NCBI GenBank assembly: GCA_031286585.1
Contig: JAITUC010000033.1
Location: 1-63,976, forward strand
DNA: 63,976 bases
From: Delftia acidovorans
GTDB lineage: Bacteria > Pseudomonadota > Gammaproteobacteria > Burkholderiales > Burkholderiaceae_C
Direction of reading: 5' to 3'
This document shows positions 1 to 8,669 of this stretch, in pieces. The position numbers and the translations under genes were made by a program. The notes under the pieces were generated by a model. The model ran no database searches. It saw only the letters and a list, made by a program, of their open reading frames with translations, and had not been told where the DNA came from. Numbering within the stretch: position 1 is the first letter of the stretch; the number at the start of each line of letters is the position of its first letter.

Positions 1-1
1 G

Positions 2-85
2 ATGGCCGAGAAGGCTGCGGAATGGATACGCGCCGATTTGCAGGCCCGCCGCGCCACGCCGCAAGCGGCCGCTGCATTGGTGTGA
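2..85 (+). CDS. C-terminal end of an unidentified protein (5' truncated)
   Basis: Only the last 27 codons lie in the window, ending at the TGA at 83-85. The readable tail is alanine- and arginine-rich (it contains AEKAAEWIRADLQ and ends in AAAALV) and looks like the amphipathic helix that closes many cytosolic enzymes. No motif allows a family call. The other two forward frames also stay open briefly here, so the frame choice rests on amino-acid composition alone. Confidence 0.4.
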   Translation: MAEKAAEWIRADLQARRATPQAAAALV

Positions 86-339
86 AAAGGTAAGCGCATG
101 TTGAGCCAACCTGCGCGCAGATCTGCCCATGCTCTGCGCTGCATCAAGCCGAAAAACCAGTCCTGGTATACGCTGAGTGCTCTTGTATTTGTATAAGCCA
201 CTGCCTTGCAAACCGCCCTCCGCTGCGGCCGCAGTTCGCACTGCGTTGCATGCAAAACGTTTGCTGGCAGCCAGTTTTTGCTAGGCTGCGGGAAATCCCC
301 GATGCACCATGTCAGTGCAAGTCTTACAGTAAACCTACT

Positions 340-466
340 TCTGAGCGCACCGCGGTGCGACACGGAGGAGCCGAGGAGACGACTCGACACAACCAGACCA
401 ATATTCAAAAAAAGCATCCGTCAACGAGATTGCTTTCCAAGCGCCGCTCACCCCGGCGCTTTTTTA
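340..466 (+). ncRNA. Possible small RNA or untranslated tail ending in an intrinsic terminator
   Basis: The gene-free stretch 86-520 contains no convincing reading frame. Near its end lies a GC palindrome (CGCACCGCGGTGCG, about 343-356), then an A-rich unstructured segment around 400-415, then a clean terminator hairpin at 439-466. A structured head, an A-rich single-stranded part and a terminal hairpin are what a small regulatory RNA looks like. The same region could simply be the 3' end of the upstream transcript. No promoter is convincing, so this is a weak call. Confidence 0.25.
439..466 (+). terminator. Rho-independent terminator
   Basis: The arms AAGCGCCG and CGGCGCTT (439-446 and 454-461) are perfectly complementary around a short loop and run into a T tract ending at 465. 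It would stop transcription before the TauE/SafE gene at 521. Confidence 0.7.
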
Positions 467-520
467 TTGCCCTAATTTCCACGGCCCGCATATCTGTGTC
501 TGCACCCATCCGGTGCGACA

Positions 521-1285
521 ATGCGCGCCGCTATGGAATGGATACTCGTCTCTCTCGCCTCGGCGCTGGCCGGTTTTGTGGATGCCATCGTGGGCGGCGG
601 CGGGCTGATCCTGATTCCTGCCATGTTTGCGGCCTTCCCCTCGGCCCCGCCGGCCACCTTGTTCGGCACCAACAAAAGCGCCGCTGTCTGGGGCACGGCC
701 ATCTCGGCCTGGCAATACAGCCGCAGGCTGCAGATCAGCTGGCCCACCATACTCCCCGGCATCATCGCCGCCTGCCTGGGTGCTTTTGCCGGCGCCTATG
801 CCGTCACCCAGGTCGACCCCAGTTTTCTGCGCAAGCTGCTGCCCTTTATCTTGCTGGGCGTGCTGCTCTACACCCTGGCCAAAAAAGAGCTGGGCCGCGA
901 ACACGCGCCGCGCTACAGCGGCCGCACTGCGCAAGGCATCATCTTCAGCATCGGCCTGGTGATCGGTTTTTACGACGGCTTTTTTGGCCCGGGCACCGGC
1001 AGCTTCTTCGTTTTTCTGCTGGTGCGCCTGCTGGGCTTTGACTTTCTGAACGCCTCGGTCAACGCCAAGCTGCTGAACATTGCCACCAATATCGCCGCCC
1101 TGGCCTTGTTCACACTCAAGGGCCATGTGTGGTGGCACTTTGCCGTGCCGCTGGCTGTGGCCAATGTGCTGGGCAGCATGCTGGGCACCTGGATGGCCTT
1201 GCGCCACGGCACGGGCTTTGTGCGCGGCATCTTCATCGCCGTGGTCAGCCTGCTGATTCTCAAGACCGGATACGACGCTTTCTAA
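521..1285 (+). CDS. TauE/SafE (TSUP) family sulfite/organosulfonate exporter
   Basis: This 254-residue protein is almost entirely hydrophobic, with about eight membrane segments in the inner membrane. The N-terminal signature GFVDAIVGGGGLILIPAM and the second glycine-rich repeat near residues 150-165 (IGFYDGFFGPGTGSFF) are diagnostic of the TauE/SafE family. Members export sulfite, sulfoacetate or related small anions, or remain uncharacterised. The substrate cannot be read from sequence and no sulfur genes adjoin it. An alternative ATG lies at 533, four codons in; neither start has a good ribosome-binding site. It appears monocistronic. Confidence 0.9.
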   Translation: MRAAMEWILVSLASALAGFVDAIVGGGGLILIPAMFAAFPSAPPATLFGTNKSAAVWGTAISAWQYSRRLQISWPTILPGIIAACLGAFAGAYAVTQVDPSFLRKLLPFILLGVLLYTLAKKELGREHAPRYSGRTAQGIIFSIGLVIGFYDGFFGPGTGSFFVFLLVRLLGFDFLNASVNAKLLNIATNIAALALFTLKGHVWWHFAVPLAVANVLGSMLGTWMALRHGTGFVRGIFIAVVSLLILKTGYDAF

Positions 1286-1609
1286 GCGCGTTGTGATGCC
1301 CTCTACACAGGCGCGCCAAAGCCCAATCGTGAGGGGATAGGCCGTATCCATCGCAGGGCACGAAAGCCGCCATCGGCAGTTGCGCAGCGCCACTTTTATA
1401 ATCTCAAGGTTTTGCCACCCGGGCCGCAGCATTGGGAGAGCGCCAGCAACCGCGCTTTCTTTCGCCTGCGGCACAGCATTCGCCTCGCCTTTGGAGAGCG
1501 GTAGCTGTCGTCCCGCGTTGTTTGACCGCCGCGCCACGCGCGCTGGCGGCGCCCCATCCACATGGGGCCGGGGTGCTGCGTGCGGCAAGGTCTTCTGGAG
1601 CCTTTTTCC
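1286..1609 (+). other. 324-base leader without a gene, upstream of the first binding-protein gene
   Basis: No supported gene lies here. The stretch holds two related 15-base motifs, TGGGAGAGCGCCAGC (about 1433-1447) and TTGGAGAGCGGTAGC (about 1489-1503), on the transcribed strand, followed by GC-rich inverted sequence around 1530-1575. GGGAGAG...GGAGAGCG is loosely reminiscent of glycine riboswitch ends, but the conserved aptamer cores are missing, so no riboswitch is called. Confidence 0.4.
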
Positions 1610-2380
1610 ATGCAACGCTTTTCTCTGATTGCCGCCGCGGCGCTGGCCCTGCTGGGTACGACCGCGGTCCAGGCCCGTCCTCTCGATGCCATCCAGAAAG
1701 ACGGCACCATCCGCCTGGCCACCGAAGGCTATTACCCGCCTTTTGCCTATTTCGAGGGCAAGAAGCTGGTGGGCTTCGAGGTCGATCTGGCCGAGCTGAT
1801 GGCCCAGAAAATAGGCGTGAAGTTCGAATGGAAGACCGTGCCCTTCGACTCGCTGCTGACCGGCCTGTCGCAAGACCGCTGGGACTTGGTGATCTCCTCG
1901 CACGGCATCACGCCCGAGCGTGAAAAAGCCGTCACCTTCACCCTGCCCCATTACTGCTCGGGTGCTCAGGTGATTGCACGTGACGACAGCATCAAAAACG
2001 CCAAGGACCTGGCAGGCAAGGTGGTCGTGGCCCAGACTGGCACCACCTATCTGCAGTACGTGCAAAAGAATGTGCCTGGCGTGAAGCGCCTGGTGAACTT
2101 CCCCACCAACGAGGCCGCGCTGCAGGCCCTGATGTCCAAGCGTGCCGACGCCTGGGTGACCGAGCGCTTCCTGGCCAAGGAAATGCTGGCCAAGAACCCC
2201 AACGCCCACTACAAGCAGGGCGAGCTGCTGTTTGTGGAGCGCAGTGCCGCCGCCGTGGCCAAGGACAACACGACCCTGGTGACCGCCTGGAACCAGGCGT
2301 TTGAGGCCGCCCTCAAGGACGGCAGCTACGCCAAGATCTCGCAAAAGTGGTTCAAGGAAGACATCCGCTGCCCCGAGTAA
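1610..2380 (+). CDS. Amino-acid ABC transporter, periplasmic substrate-binding protein (family 3), copy 1
   Basis: This 256-residue secreted protein captures an amino acid in the periplasm for the permease encoded at 3493. The ATG at 1610 is chosen because it opens a typical signal peptide (basic start, hydrophobic core, cleavage after VQA) and is preceded by TCTGGAG. The mature part begins LDAIQKDGTIRLATEGYYPP, the hallmark of solute-binding family 3, and continues with the DVAE-like ligand region and GTTYLQYV of the hinge. It is a close paralogue of the next gene. Ligand class is probably polar or basic amino acids; this is inference. Confidence 0.92.
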   Translation: MQRFSLIAAAALALLGTTAVQARPLDAIQKDGTIRLATEGYYPPFAYFEGKKLVGFEVDLAELMAQKIGVKFEWKTVPFDSLLTGLSQDRWDLVISSHGITPEREKAVTFTLPHYCSGAQVIARDDSIKNAKDLAGKVVVAQTGTTYLQYVQKNVPGVKRLVNFPTNEAALQALMSKRADAWVTERFLAKEMLAKNPNAHYKQGELLFVERSAAAVAKDNTTLVTAWNQAFEAALKDGSYAKISQKWFKEDIRCPE

Positions 2381-2393
2381 GCATCGCTGAGCG

Positions 2394-2411
2394 CACCCGC
2401 CTGCGCGGGTG
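2394..2411 (+). terminator. Hairpin after copy 1, possible weak terminator
   Basis: CACCCGC and GCGGGTG form a perfect 7-bp stem with a 4-base loop 13 bases after the stop codon. There is no T tract, so it may only protect the mRNA 3' end. Confidence 0.35.
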
Positions 2412-2614
2412 ACTGCACGGCAACACAGGCGGTGCTGCACTGCTTGTCAACATTGCTACACACCATTACACGCAAGCCGACACCCTGCCGGAAAAGCTGC
2501 TCTGTACCATGACATGCCCGCCATATGGGCAGCGAAATTTGGGGCGGATTGGCTTTTTCTACGGGTTTAGGCGCTTTACCTTCCCGCCCTGCTGCTCCCC
2601 ATAATCTGCCTTGG

Positions 2615-2640
2615 CTGGCCTGCATGCTGGCCGGTTTTTT
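2615..2640 (+). terminator. Intrinsic terminator in the leader of the second binding-protein gene
   Basis: CTGGCC (2615-2620) pairs with GGCCGG (2629-2634), one G-T pair included, and six T residues follow at 2635-2640. The next start codon is only 34 bases downstream, which leaves no room for a new promoter. It therefore probably acts inside the leader of the second gene, as an attenuator or partial terminator. Confidence 0.55.
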
Positions 2641-2674
2641 GCATAACCACACCACAAGGAAACGAGGAGTGCCC

Positions 2675-3436
2675 ATGAAAGTGTTGAAGGCCTTTGCTTT
2701 GGTTGCTGCCCTGTGCGGCGCTGTCACCGTCCAAGCCCGCTCGCTGGAAGATATCCAGAAAAGCGGCACCATCATCCTGGCTTCCGAAGGCCAGTATGCG
2801 CCCTTCAACTTCTTCAAAGGCAAGCAGCTGACGGGCTACGAGATCGACGTGGCCGAGGCCGTGGCCAAGAAGATGGGCATCAAGTTCGAGTGGAAGACCG
2901 TGGGCTTTGACGCCCTGTTGACCGGTCTGGCCCAGGACCGCTGGGACCTGGTGATTGCCTCGCACGCCATCACCGAAGAGCGCGCCAAGGCCGTGACCTT
3001 CACCCTGCCCCACTACTGTTCCGGCGGCCAGATCGTGTCCATGACACCCTCCATCGCCAAGGCCGGCGACCTGGCCGGCAAGACCGTGGCCGTGCAAACC
3101 GGCACCACCTACCTGGAGCACGTGAAGAAAGTGCCCGGCGTGAAGGAAGTGAAGAACTTCCCCACCGATGAGGCCGCACGCAATGCGCTGGCTTCCAAGC
3201 GCGTGGACGCCTGGGTGACCGACCGTTTCGTGGCCAAGGAAATGATGGCCAAGAACGCCAAGGCCGGTTTCAAGGCCGGCGATATGCTGTTCATCGAACA
3301 GGTGGCATCCGCCGTGTCCAAGGGCAACCAAGGCCTGGCAGACGCCTGGAACAAGGCATTGAAGGCCGCCATCGCCGATGGCAGCATCGCTGCCATCTCG
3401 CAAAAGTACTTCCAAGAAGACGTCACCTGCAAGTAA
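2675..3436 (+). CDS. Amino-acid ABC transporter, periplasmic substrate-binding protein (family 3), copy 2
   Basis: This 253-residue paralogue of the previous gene shares the order of motifs: signal peptide ending VQA, then LEDIQKSGTIILASEGQYAP, WDLVIASHAITEERAK and HYCSGGQIV. The ATG at 2675 has a strong site (ACGAGGAG) six bases upstream. It is followed by a terminator and then the permease and ATPase genes, so the system has two receptors for one membrane complex. Duplication followed by change of ligand range is likely. Which copy binds what cannot be told by eye. Confidence 0.92.
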   Translation: MKVLKAFALVAALCGAVTVQARSLEDIQKSGTIILASEGQYAPFNFFKGKQLTGYEIDVAEAVAKKMGIKFEWKTVGFDALLTGLAQDRWDLVIASHAITEERAKAVTFTLPHYCSGGQIVSMTPSIAKAGDLAGKTVAVQTGTTYLEHVKKVPGVKEVKNFPTDEAARNALASKRVDAWVTDRFVAKEMMAKNAKAGFKAGDMLFIEQVASAVSKGNQGLADAWNKALKAAIADGSIAAISQKYFQEDVTCK

Positions 3437-3443
3437 CCCTCTG

Positions 3444-3479
3444 CCCCTGGCTGGGTCTGTCACCTCGCCAGGGGTTTTT
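3444..3479 (+). terminator. Intercistronic terminator between binding protein and permease
   Basis: CCCCTGGC (3444-3451) and GCCAGGGG (3467-3474) make a perfect 8-bp stem followed by five T residues. The permease start is about 14 bases further on, with no space for a promoter. Partial read-through would give much binding protein and little permease, the usual stoichiometry of such importers. Confidence 0.75.
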
Positions 3480-3492
3480 GCTTTTTTCTCCC

Positions 3493-4275
3493 ATGTTTCT
3501 TCATCTGTGGCCCTCTCATTGGAGCCGAACCCAACGCAGCAACGCCACCCTGATTGCGGCCCTGTTGCTGATGGTGCTGGTGCTCTCCCTCCTGGGCCAA
3601 CTCCTGGCCTCTTTCCCTGAGCCCATTGGCTCCAATGCCGCGCTGTGTGCCGAGGGTGCCCTCACCACACTGAGCCTGACCCTGGCCAGCGGCGTCGTGG
3701 GCCTGCTGCTGGGCGTGGGCGCAGCCCTGGCCCGCACCTCGCGCAGGGCCTGGCTGCGCTGGCGTGCCAGCTTCTACATCTGGGCCATTCGCGGCACGCC
3801 GCTGCTGGTGCAGATTCTGTTTGTCTACTTTGCGCTGCCGGTGCTGGTGCCGGGCTTGAACCTGCCCGACTTTGCCTCGGCCGTGGTGGCCCTGGGCCTG
3901 AACGTGGGCGCCTATAACGCCGAAGCCGTGCGCGCCGGCCTGCTGGCCGTGCCGCGCGGCCAGACCGAGGCCGCCCGCGCCCTGGGCCTGCCCAAGAGCC
4001 GGGTGTTTCTGGACGTAGTCTTTCCCCAGGCCTTCAAGATTTCCCTGCCGCCGCTGGTGAGCAACTTTGTGGCCCTGCTCAAAGACTCCTCGCTGGCCTA
4101 TGCCATTGGCGTGGTGGAGCTGACCAATGTGGGCAACCGCATCCAGTCGGCCACCTTCCAGCCCGTGGCCACGCTGACCACGGTGGCCATTACCTATCTG
4201 ATCCTGACCACGCTGGTGACCCAGGTGACCCATGCGGTGGAGTACCGCTTCGACGTGGAAGGACGCGTGAAATGA
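3493..4275 (+). CDS. Amino-acid ABC transporter permease (HisMQ family)
   Basis: This inner-membrane subunit has about 260 residues and five hydrophobic segments. Members of this family form the translocation channel for polar amino acids. The cytoplasmic EAA loop that docks the ATPase is visible: [19 protein letters not shown], followed by [12 protein letters not shown]. The first ATG is at 3493; an upstream TTG at 3478 lies in the terminator's T tract and is unlikely. Its stop overlaps the ATPase start by four bases (ATGA), so the two are translationally coupled. No second permease is present, so the channel is probably a homodimer. Confidence 0.92.
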   Translation: MFLHLWPSHWSRTQRSNATLIAALLLMVLVLSLLGQLLASFPEPIGSNAALCAEGALTTLSLTLASGVVGLLLGVGAALARTSRRAWLRWRASFYIWAIRGTPLLVQILFVYFALPVLVPGLNLPDFASAVVALGLNVGAYNAEAVRAGLLAVPRGQTEAARALGLPKSRVFLDVVFPQAFKISLPPLVSNFVALLKDSSLAYAIGVVELTNVGNRIQSATFQPVATLTTVAITYLILTTLVTQVTHAVEYRFDVEGRVK

Positions 4276-5021
4276 GCACCACCGAAGCAAGCCCCTATAT
4301 CGTTGCGCAGGATGTGCGCAAATCCTTTGGCAACCATGAAGTGCTCAAGGGCGTGTCCACGGTGTTTCGCACCGGCGAGGTGACGGTCATCATCGGCGCC
4401 TCCGGCTCGGGCAAGTCCACCTTGCTGCGCGCCATCAACCGGCTGGAGCCGCATGACAGCGGCACCATCACCATCGGCGGCATTCCCGTCACCGATGATG
4501 AATCCACACTGCTCAAGCAGCGCAGCGAAGTGGGCATGGTGTTCCAGCAGTTCAATCGGTTTGGCCATATGACGGTGCGGGACAACGTCTCCCTGGCGCC
4601 GCGCCGCATTCGCAAGCTCAGCCGCGCCCAGGCCAACGACAAGGCCATGCAGTTGCTGCAGCGCGTGGGCATGCAGGACCACGCCCACAAATACCCCTGG
4701 CAGCTCTCCGGCGGCCAACAGCAGCGCGTGGCCATTGCCCGCGCCCTGGCCATGGAGCCGCAGGTGATGCTGTTCGACGAACCCACCAGCGCACTGGACC
4801 CGGAGATGGTCCAGGAAGTGCTGGACGTGATGCGCGAGCTGGCACGCGGCGGCATGACCATGATCGTGGTCACCCACGAAATGGGCTTCGCCCGCGAAGT
4901 CGCCGACCGCGTGATGTTCTTCGACCAGGGCTGCATCGCCCACGAGGCCCCGCCGGCCGAGTTCTTCGGCAACCCGGCCAGCGAACGGATCGCTGCGTTC
5001 ATCGGGCGCATGGGGCATTGA
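4272..5021 (+). CDS. Amino-acid ABC transporter ATP-binding protein (GlnQ/HisP family)
   Basis: This 249-residue ATPase energises the importer from the cytoplasmic face. All motifs are intact: Walker [10 protein letters not shown] (about residues 43-51), Q-loop [13 protein letters not shown], signature [15 protein letters not shown], Walker [14 protein letters not shown] and switch histidine in VVTHEMGFA. It closes the transport operon, starting inside the permease stop codon. The next gene, mrdA, runs toward it and ends 35 bases away. Confidence 0.95.
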   Translation: MSTTEASPYIVAQDVRKSFGNHEVLKGVSTVFRTGEVTVIIGASGSGKSTLLRAINRLEPHDSGTITIGGIPVTDDESTLLKQRSEVGMVFQQFNRFGHMTVRDNVSLAPRRIRKLSRAQANDKAMQLLQRVGMQDHAHKYPWQLSGGQQQRVAIARALAMEPQVMLFDEPTSALDPEMVQEVLDVMRELARGGMTMIVVTHEMGFAREVADRVMFFDQGCIAHEAPPAEFFGNPASERIAAFIGRMGH

Positions 5022-5056
5022 GGCCGGGGCCTGCGAACGCCGGCTCCTTTGTTTTC

Positions 5057-7102
5057 TCAATCCTCCAGTTCGGCAGCAGACGGCGGCGGCAGCGCGGCGG
5101 GGCGGCTGGATGCCACGGGCGCCGATGCCTCGGGCGGTTCGTAGCGCGGCAGGCCGGGCAGGTTCACGGTTTCTGCGTCCAGCGTGATTTCGGAGACGCG
5201 GCGCGGGGTGCCTATGGGCACGCCGGCCTGGCCCTTGCGCATGGCGGCCATGTCCTCCAGGCTGGGATAGCGGCCCAGCAGCCAGTAGTCGAACACGCGG
5301 CGCGCCAGCGGCGCGGCGGCGGCGGCGCCGAAGCCGGCGTTCTCCACGATGGCGGCGACGGCAATGGTGGGGTTGTCGGCCGGCGCGTAGGCGATGTACA
5401 GCGAATGGTCGCGCTGGAATTCGGACAGGCGCGCCGCGTTGTACTTCTCGTTCTGGCGCACGCCCACGGCCTGGGCCGTGCCGGTCTTGCCGGTGGAGGT
5501 GTAGGGTGCGTTGCCGAAGATGCCGCGCGAGGTGCCCTCCACCGTCACGGCGGCCACGGCGGCGCGCACGGCTTCCACGTTCTCGGGCTTGTAGCCCATG
5601 CTGGTGCCGGGATCCTTGTTGATGGCAGAGAACTGCTGGGTCACGGCATCGACACGGCCCACGGCCAGGTGGGGCCGGTGCTTGACCCCCTTGGCCGCCA
5701 GCGTGGACATGGCGTTGGCCAGCTGCAGGATGGTGAAGTTGTTGTAGCCCTGGCCGATGCCCAGCGAGATGGTCTCGCCCGCGTACCACTTCTTCTGCTC
5801 GGGCCGCTTGTAGGTGTTGCGTTTCCACTCGGTGCTGGGCAGCACGCCGCGCGCCTCGCCGCGCACGTCGATGCCGGTGATCTGGCCGAAGCCCAGCGGC
5901 TTCATGTAGTCGTGGATCATGTCCACGCCCATGTCGTTGGCCAGCATGTAGTAGTACACGTTGGACGACTTGATGATGGAGCGGCGCAGGTTGGTCGGCC
6001 CGTTGGGGTGGCCCGAGCGGAAGGTATGGCCGCCGAAGGTCCAGCTGCCGTTGTCCATGATGGTGGTTTCGGGGCGGCGCTTGCCCGACTCCAGCGCGGC
6101 AATGGCCATGAAGGGCTTGTAGGTGGAGCCCGGCGGATAGGTGCCCCGCAGCGCGCGGTTGAGCAGCGGGCGGTTGATGGATTCGTTGAGCGCGGCCCAG
6201 CTTTCCTGGTCGATGCCATCGACGAAGAGATTCAGGTCGAAGGTCGGGCGGCTGACCATGGCCAGCAGCTCGCCGCTGCGCGGATCGATGGCCACCAGGG
6301 CGCCACGGCGGTCGCCGTACAACTCCTCCACCATGCGCTGCAGCTTGATGTCCAGCGACAGCACCAGGCTGTCGCCCGGCGTGGCGGGGCGGCTGCCGAG
6401 CTTGCGCACGGCATGGCCGCCGGCCGAGGTTTCCATCTCCTCCCAGCCGGTCTGGCCGTGCAGGTCGGTTTCGTAGCTCTGCTCCACGCCCAGCTTGCCG
6501 ATGACGTCGGTGCCCCGGTAGTTGGCGGCGTCGTCGGAGTCTTCCAGCGCCTCTTTCTCGCGCTGGTTGATGCGGCCGATGTAGCCGATGACGTGGCTGG
6601 CCGTGTCCTGCATGGGATAGGTGCGGAACAGCCGCGCCTTGATGTCCACGCCCGGGAAGCGGTAGCGCTGCGCGGCGAAGCGCGCGACCTCGTCATCGGT
6701 CAGGCGCGTGCGGATGGGCAGGGAGTCGAAGCTGCGGGAATCGTCCACCAGGCGCTTGAACTTGCGGCGGTCGCGCGGCGTGATCTCGACGATCTCGGCC
6801 AGGCCGTCGATGGTCTCTTCAAGGTTGCCCGCGCGCGAGGGCATGATCTCCAGCGTATAGGCCGAGTAGTTGGTGGCCAGCACCACGCCGTTGCGGTCCA
6901 GGATCTGGCCCCGGTTGGGCACGATGGGCACCACGGCCGTGCGATTGCTTTCGGCGCGCTCGGCCAGCTCCTCATGGCGCTGCACCTGCAGCACCAGCAA
7001 GCGCGCCACCACCAGCCCGAAGGCCAGCAGCACCACCACGCTCATCACCCATGTGCGCAGCCTGAATCGCTGCAGCTCGGCTTCTGTATTGCGGATTTCC
7101 AT
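5057..7102 (-). CDS. mrdA: Penicillin-binding protein 2 (elongasome transpeptidase)
   Basis: PBP2 cross-links peptidoglycan during lateral wall growth, working with RodA and MreBCD. The 681-residue protein has an N-terminal membrane anchor (about 17-40), a dimerisation/pedestal domain and a C-terminal transpeptidase domain. Catalytic motifs are intact: S326-T-Y-K329, S379-S-N381 and K539-T-G541. A C-terminal tail rich in proline and alanine extends beyond the usual length of about 630-650. The ATG at 7102 directly follows a GTG at 7105, which is also possible. It is the last gene of the mre operon, 14 bases after mreD. rodA, its usual partner, is not in the window. Confidence 0.95.
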   Translation of the reverse strand: MEIRNTEAELQRFRLRTWVMSVVVLLAFGLVVARLLVLQVQRHEELAERAESNRTAVVPIVPNRGQILDRNGVVLATNYSAYTLEIMPSRAGNLEETIDGLAEIVEITPRDRRKFKRLVDDSRSFDSLPIRTRLTDDEVARFAAQRYRFPGVDIKARLFRTYPMQDTASHVIGYIGRINQREKEALEDSDDAANYRGTDVIGKLGVEQSYETDLHGQTGWEEMETSAGGHAVRKLGSRPATPGDSLVLSLDIKLQRMVEELYGDRRGALVAIDPRSGELLAMVSRPTFDLNLFVDGIDQESWAALNESINRPLLNRALRGTYPPGSTYKPFMAIAALESGKRRPETTIMDNGSWTFGGHTFRSGHPNGPTNLRRSIIKSSNVYYYMLANDMGVDMIHDYMKPLGFGQITGIDVRGEARGVLPSTEWKRNTYKRPEQKKWYAGETISLGIGQGYNNFTILQLANAMSTLAAKGVKHRPHLAVGRVDAVTQQFSAINKDPGTSMGYKPENVEAVRAAVAAVTVEGTSRGIFGNAPYTSTGKTGTAQAVGVRQNEKYNAARLSEFQRDHSLYIAYAPADNPTIAVAAIVENAGFGAAAAAPLARRVFDYWLLGRYPSLEDMAAMRKGQAGVPIGTPRRVSEITLDAETVNLPGLPRYEPPEASAPVASSRPAALPPPSAAELED

Positions 7103-7116
7103 CACGCGTCAAGCCT

Positions 7117-7635
7117 TCACAAGGGGCGATTTTCGTCGCTGTCGGGGGGGCGGCGCTGGGGCGCCAGCAGCAGGCCGCTGACCAGCGGCCACAGCAGGGC
7201 CTCGATCAAAGGCGCCACCACCACCAGCGGGCCGGGCACGATGCCGCCGGCCAGCATGCGCAGCAGCACCTGCAGTCCGTGCACGACGGCGAACAGGGGC
7301 AGCAGGTGCAGCGCCTGCACCGGCGTGGAGAACCAGGACAGGCGCCGGCTCATGGCGCCGGCCGCGAACACCAGCAGCGCATAGGCCAGCGCATGCTGGC
7401 CCAGCAGGGAAGAGCGGTCCACATCCATGCACAGGCCCAGCAAAAAGGCCACGCCCATGCCCACGCGCTGGGGCTGGTTCAGCGCCCAGAAGGCCAGCAG
7501 CACCATCAGCAGGTCGGGCTGCCAGGCCTGGCGGCCCAGCGGCAGCATGTTGAGTGCCAGCGCCGCCAGCAGGCTGACGACGATGAACAGGGGGTTGACC
7601 GGCAGCAGCAGCTGCTGGCCGCGCGGCATGATCAT
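7117..7635 (-). CDS. mreD: Rod shape-determining protein MreD
   Basis: MreD is the small integral membrane subunit of the rod complex. The 172 residues carry about five membrane segments, beginning LFIVVSLLAALALNMLP, and the charged cytoplasmic tail RRPPDSDENRPL. Length matches the family. The start overlaps the mreC stop by four bases, consistent with coupled translation. A second ATG two codons in (7629) is possible. Identification rests on hydrophobic pattern plus position between mreC and mrdA. Confidence 0.93.
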   Translation of the reverse strand: MIMPRGQQLLLPVNPLFIVVSLLAALALNMLPLGRQAWQPDLLMVLLAFWALNQPQRVGMGVAFLLGLCMDVDRSSLLGQHALAYALLVFAAGAMSRRLSWFSTPVQALHLLPLFAVVHGLQVLLRMLAGGIVPGPLVVVAPLIEALLWPLVSGLLLAPQRRPPDSDENRPL

Positions 7636-8669
7636 GCGGGCTCCTTCCTGGGGGCGGGAGCAGCGGGCGCTTCGGCCTTGCCGCCCTTGCCGTCCTTGGT
7701 GGCGTCCTTGCCCTTGCCGTCCTTGGCAGCCTCTTTGCCCTTGCCGTCCTTGCCTTTGCCCTTGCCTGCGCGGATCGGCTCGGCGGCGCCTTCGGCCTCG
7801 GGGTGGGTGGCACGGTCCAGCGGCTTGAGCACCACCACGTGGCGCACGCCCTGGACACGGCCCACGGGCTCGCAGTAGATGCGCGAGAAGGCCGAGTCGG
7901 CGCGGCGCTCCACCGAGACCACCTTGGCCACGGGCAGGCCCGGCGGGTACAGGCCATCGACGCCGCTGGTGGTCAGCAGGTCGCCTTCCTGGACATCGGC
8001 ATTGCTGGGCATGAAGCGCAGCTCGATGCCGCCGGTGCGCAGCGGCGACGGATCGCCATAGGCCACGCTGCGCGCGCCGGTGCGCGGATTGAAGACGGGA
8101 ATGGCCTGGTCGCGGTCGATGAGCAGGGTGACCTCGGCACGCAGCGGATACACGCGCGTGACCTGGCCGACCACGCCCTTTTCATCGAGCACGGGCGAGC
8201 CCTGGTCGATGCCATCCACCTGGCCGCGGTCGATGACCACGCGGCGCGTATAGAGGTCGGGGCTGTCGTAGACCACCTCGGCAGCGGTGCCGGGGGTGGT
8301 GAGGCGATCGCGCAGCTGCAGCAGCTCGCGCAGGTGGTCGTTTTCCTGGATCAGCTCGTCGGCCAGCGATGCACGCTGGGCCATGGCCACCAGTTCCTTG
8401 CGCGCGGCCTGTTCGCGGGCCTGGGCATCGTCCAGCGAACCCAGGTAGCGGCTGGCGTCGTGCACGGCCTGCACCGGCTTGAGCATCACCCATTGCACAG
8501 GGTACAGCACGGTGGCCACGGCCACGCGCACGGGATCGGTGATCCTGAAACGCGCGTCGGCCACCATCAGGAACAGCGCCAAGGCGCTGTACAGGGCCAG
8601 CTGCGAGACCCGCGAGGGCCGTCGCTTGAACAGCGAGGGCGCCGAGCGGTCCAGAGTATTGGGATTCAT
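7632..8669 (-). CDS. mreC: Rod shape-determining protein MreC with a lysine/glycine repeat tail
   Basis: MreC is a bitopic periplasmic scaffold linking MreB to PBP2. The 345 residues show a short cytoplasmic start, one membrane segment (about 22-45), a coiled coil (about 70-115) and the double beta-barrel domain with YDSPDLYTRRVVIDRG and GVVGQVTRVYPL. The last ~47 residues are unusual: three near-identical nine-residue units KDGKGKEAA, KDGKGKDAT and KDGKGGKAE (residues 307-333), then an alanine/proline end. This basic, flexible tail is periplasmic and could bind peptidoglycan or teichoic-like anions, but that is inference. Confidence 0.95.
   Translation of the reverse strand: MNPNTLDRSAPSLFKRRPSRVSQLALYSALALFLMVADARFRITDPVRVAVATVLYPVQWVMLKPVQAVHDASRYLGSLDDAQAREQAARKELVAMAQRASLADELIQENDHLRELLQLRDRLTTPGTAAEVVYDSPDLYTRRVVIDRGQVDGIDQGSPVLDEKGVVGQVTRVYPLRAEVTLLIDRDQAIPVFNPRTGARSVAYGDPSPLRTGGIELRFMPSNADVQEGDLLTTSGVDGLYPPGLPVAKVVSVERRADSAFSRIYCEPVGRVQGVRHVVVLKPLDRATHPEAEGAAEPIRAGKGKGKDGKGKEAAKDGKGKDATKDGKGGKAEAPAAPAPRKEPA
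7671..7751 (-). repeat. Three in-frame 27-base repeats in mreC
   Basis: The DNA encoding the mreC tail consists of three imperfect 27-base units, each specifying KDGKG(K/G) plus three variable residues. Such repeats can change copy number by slippage without shifting frame. Confidence 0.7.

Noticed and set aside
1433..1503. Possible glycine riboswitch
   Set aside because: The conserved GCCGAAGG and CTCAGG cores are missing, so only the flanking GGAGAG resemblance remains.
464..2440. A 658-codon minus-strand frame opposite the exporter and first receptor gene
   Set aside because: Antisense to two well-supported genes and shows no domain.
5018..7384. A 788-codon plus-strand frame opposite mrdA
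   Set aside because: mrdA has all catalytic motifs; the shadow frame has low-complexity composition and no motif.
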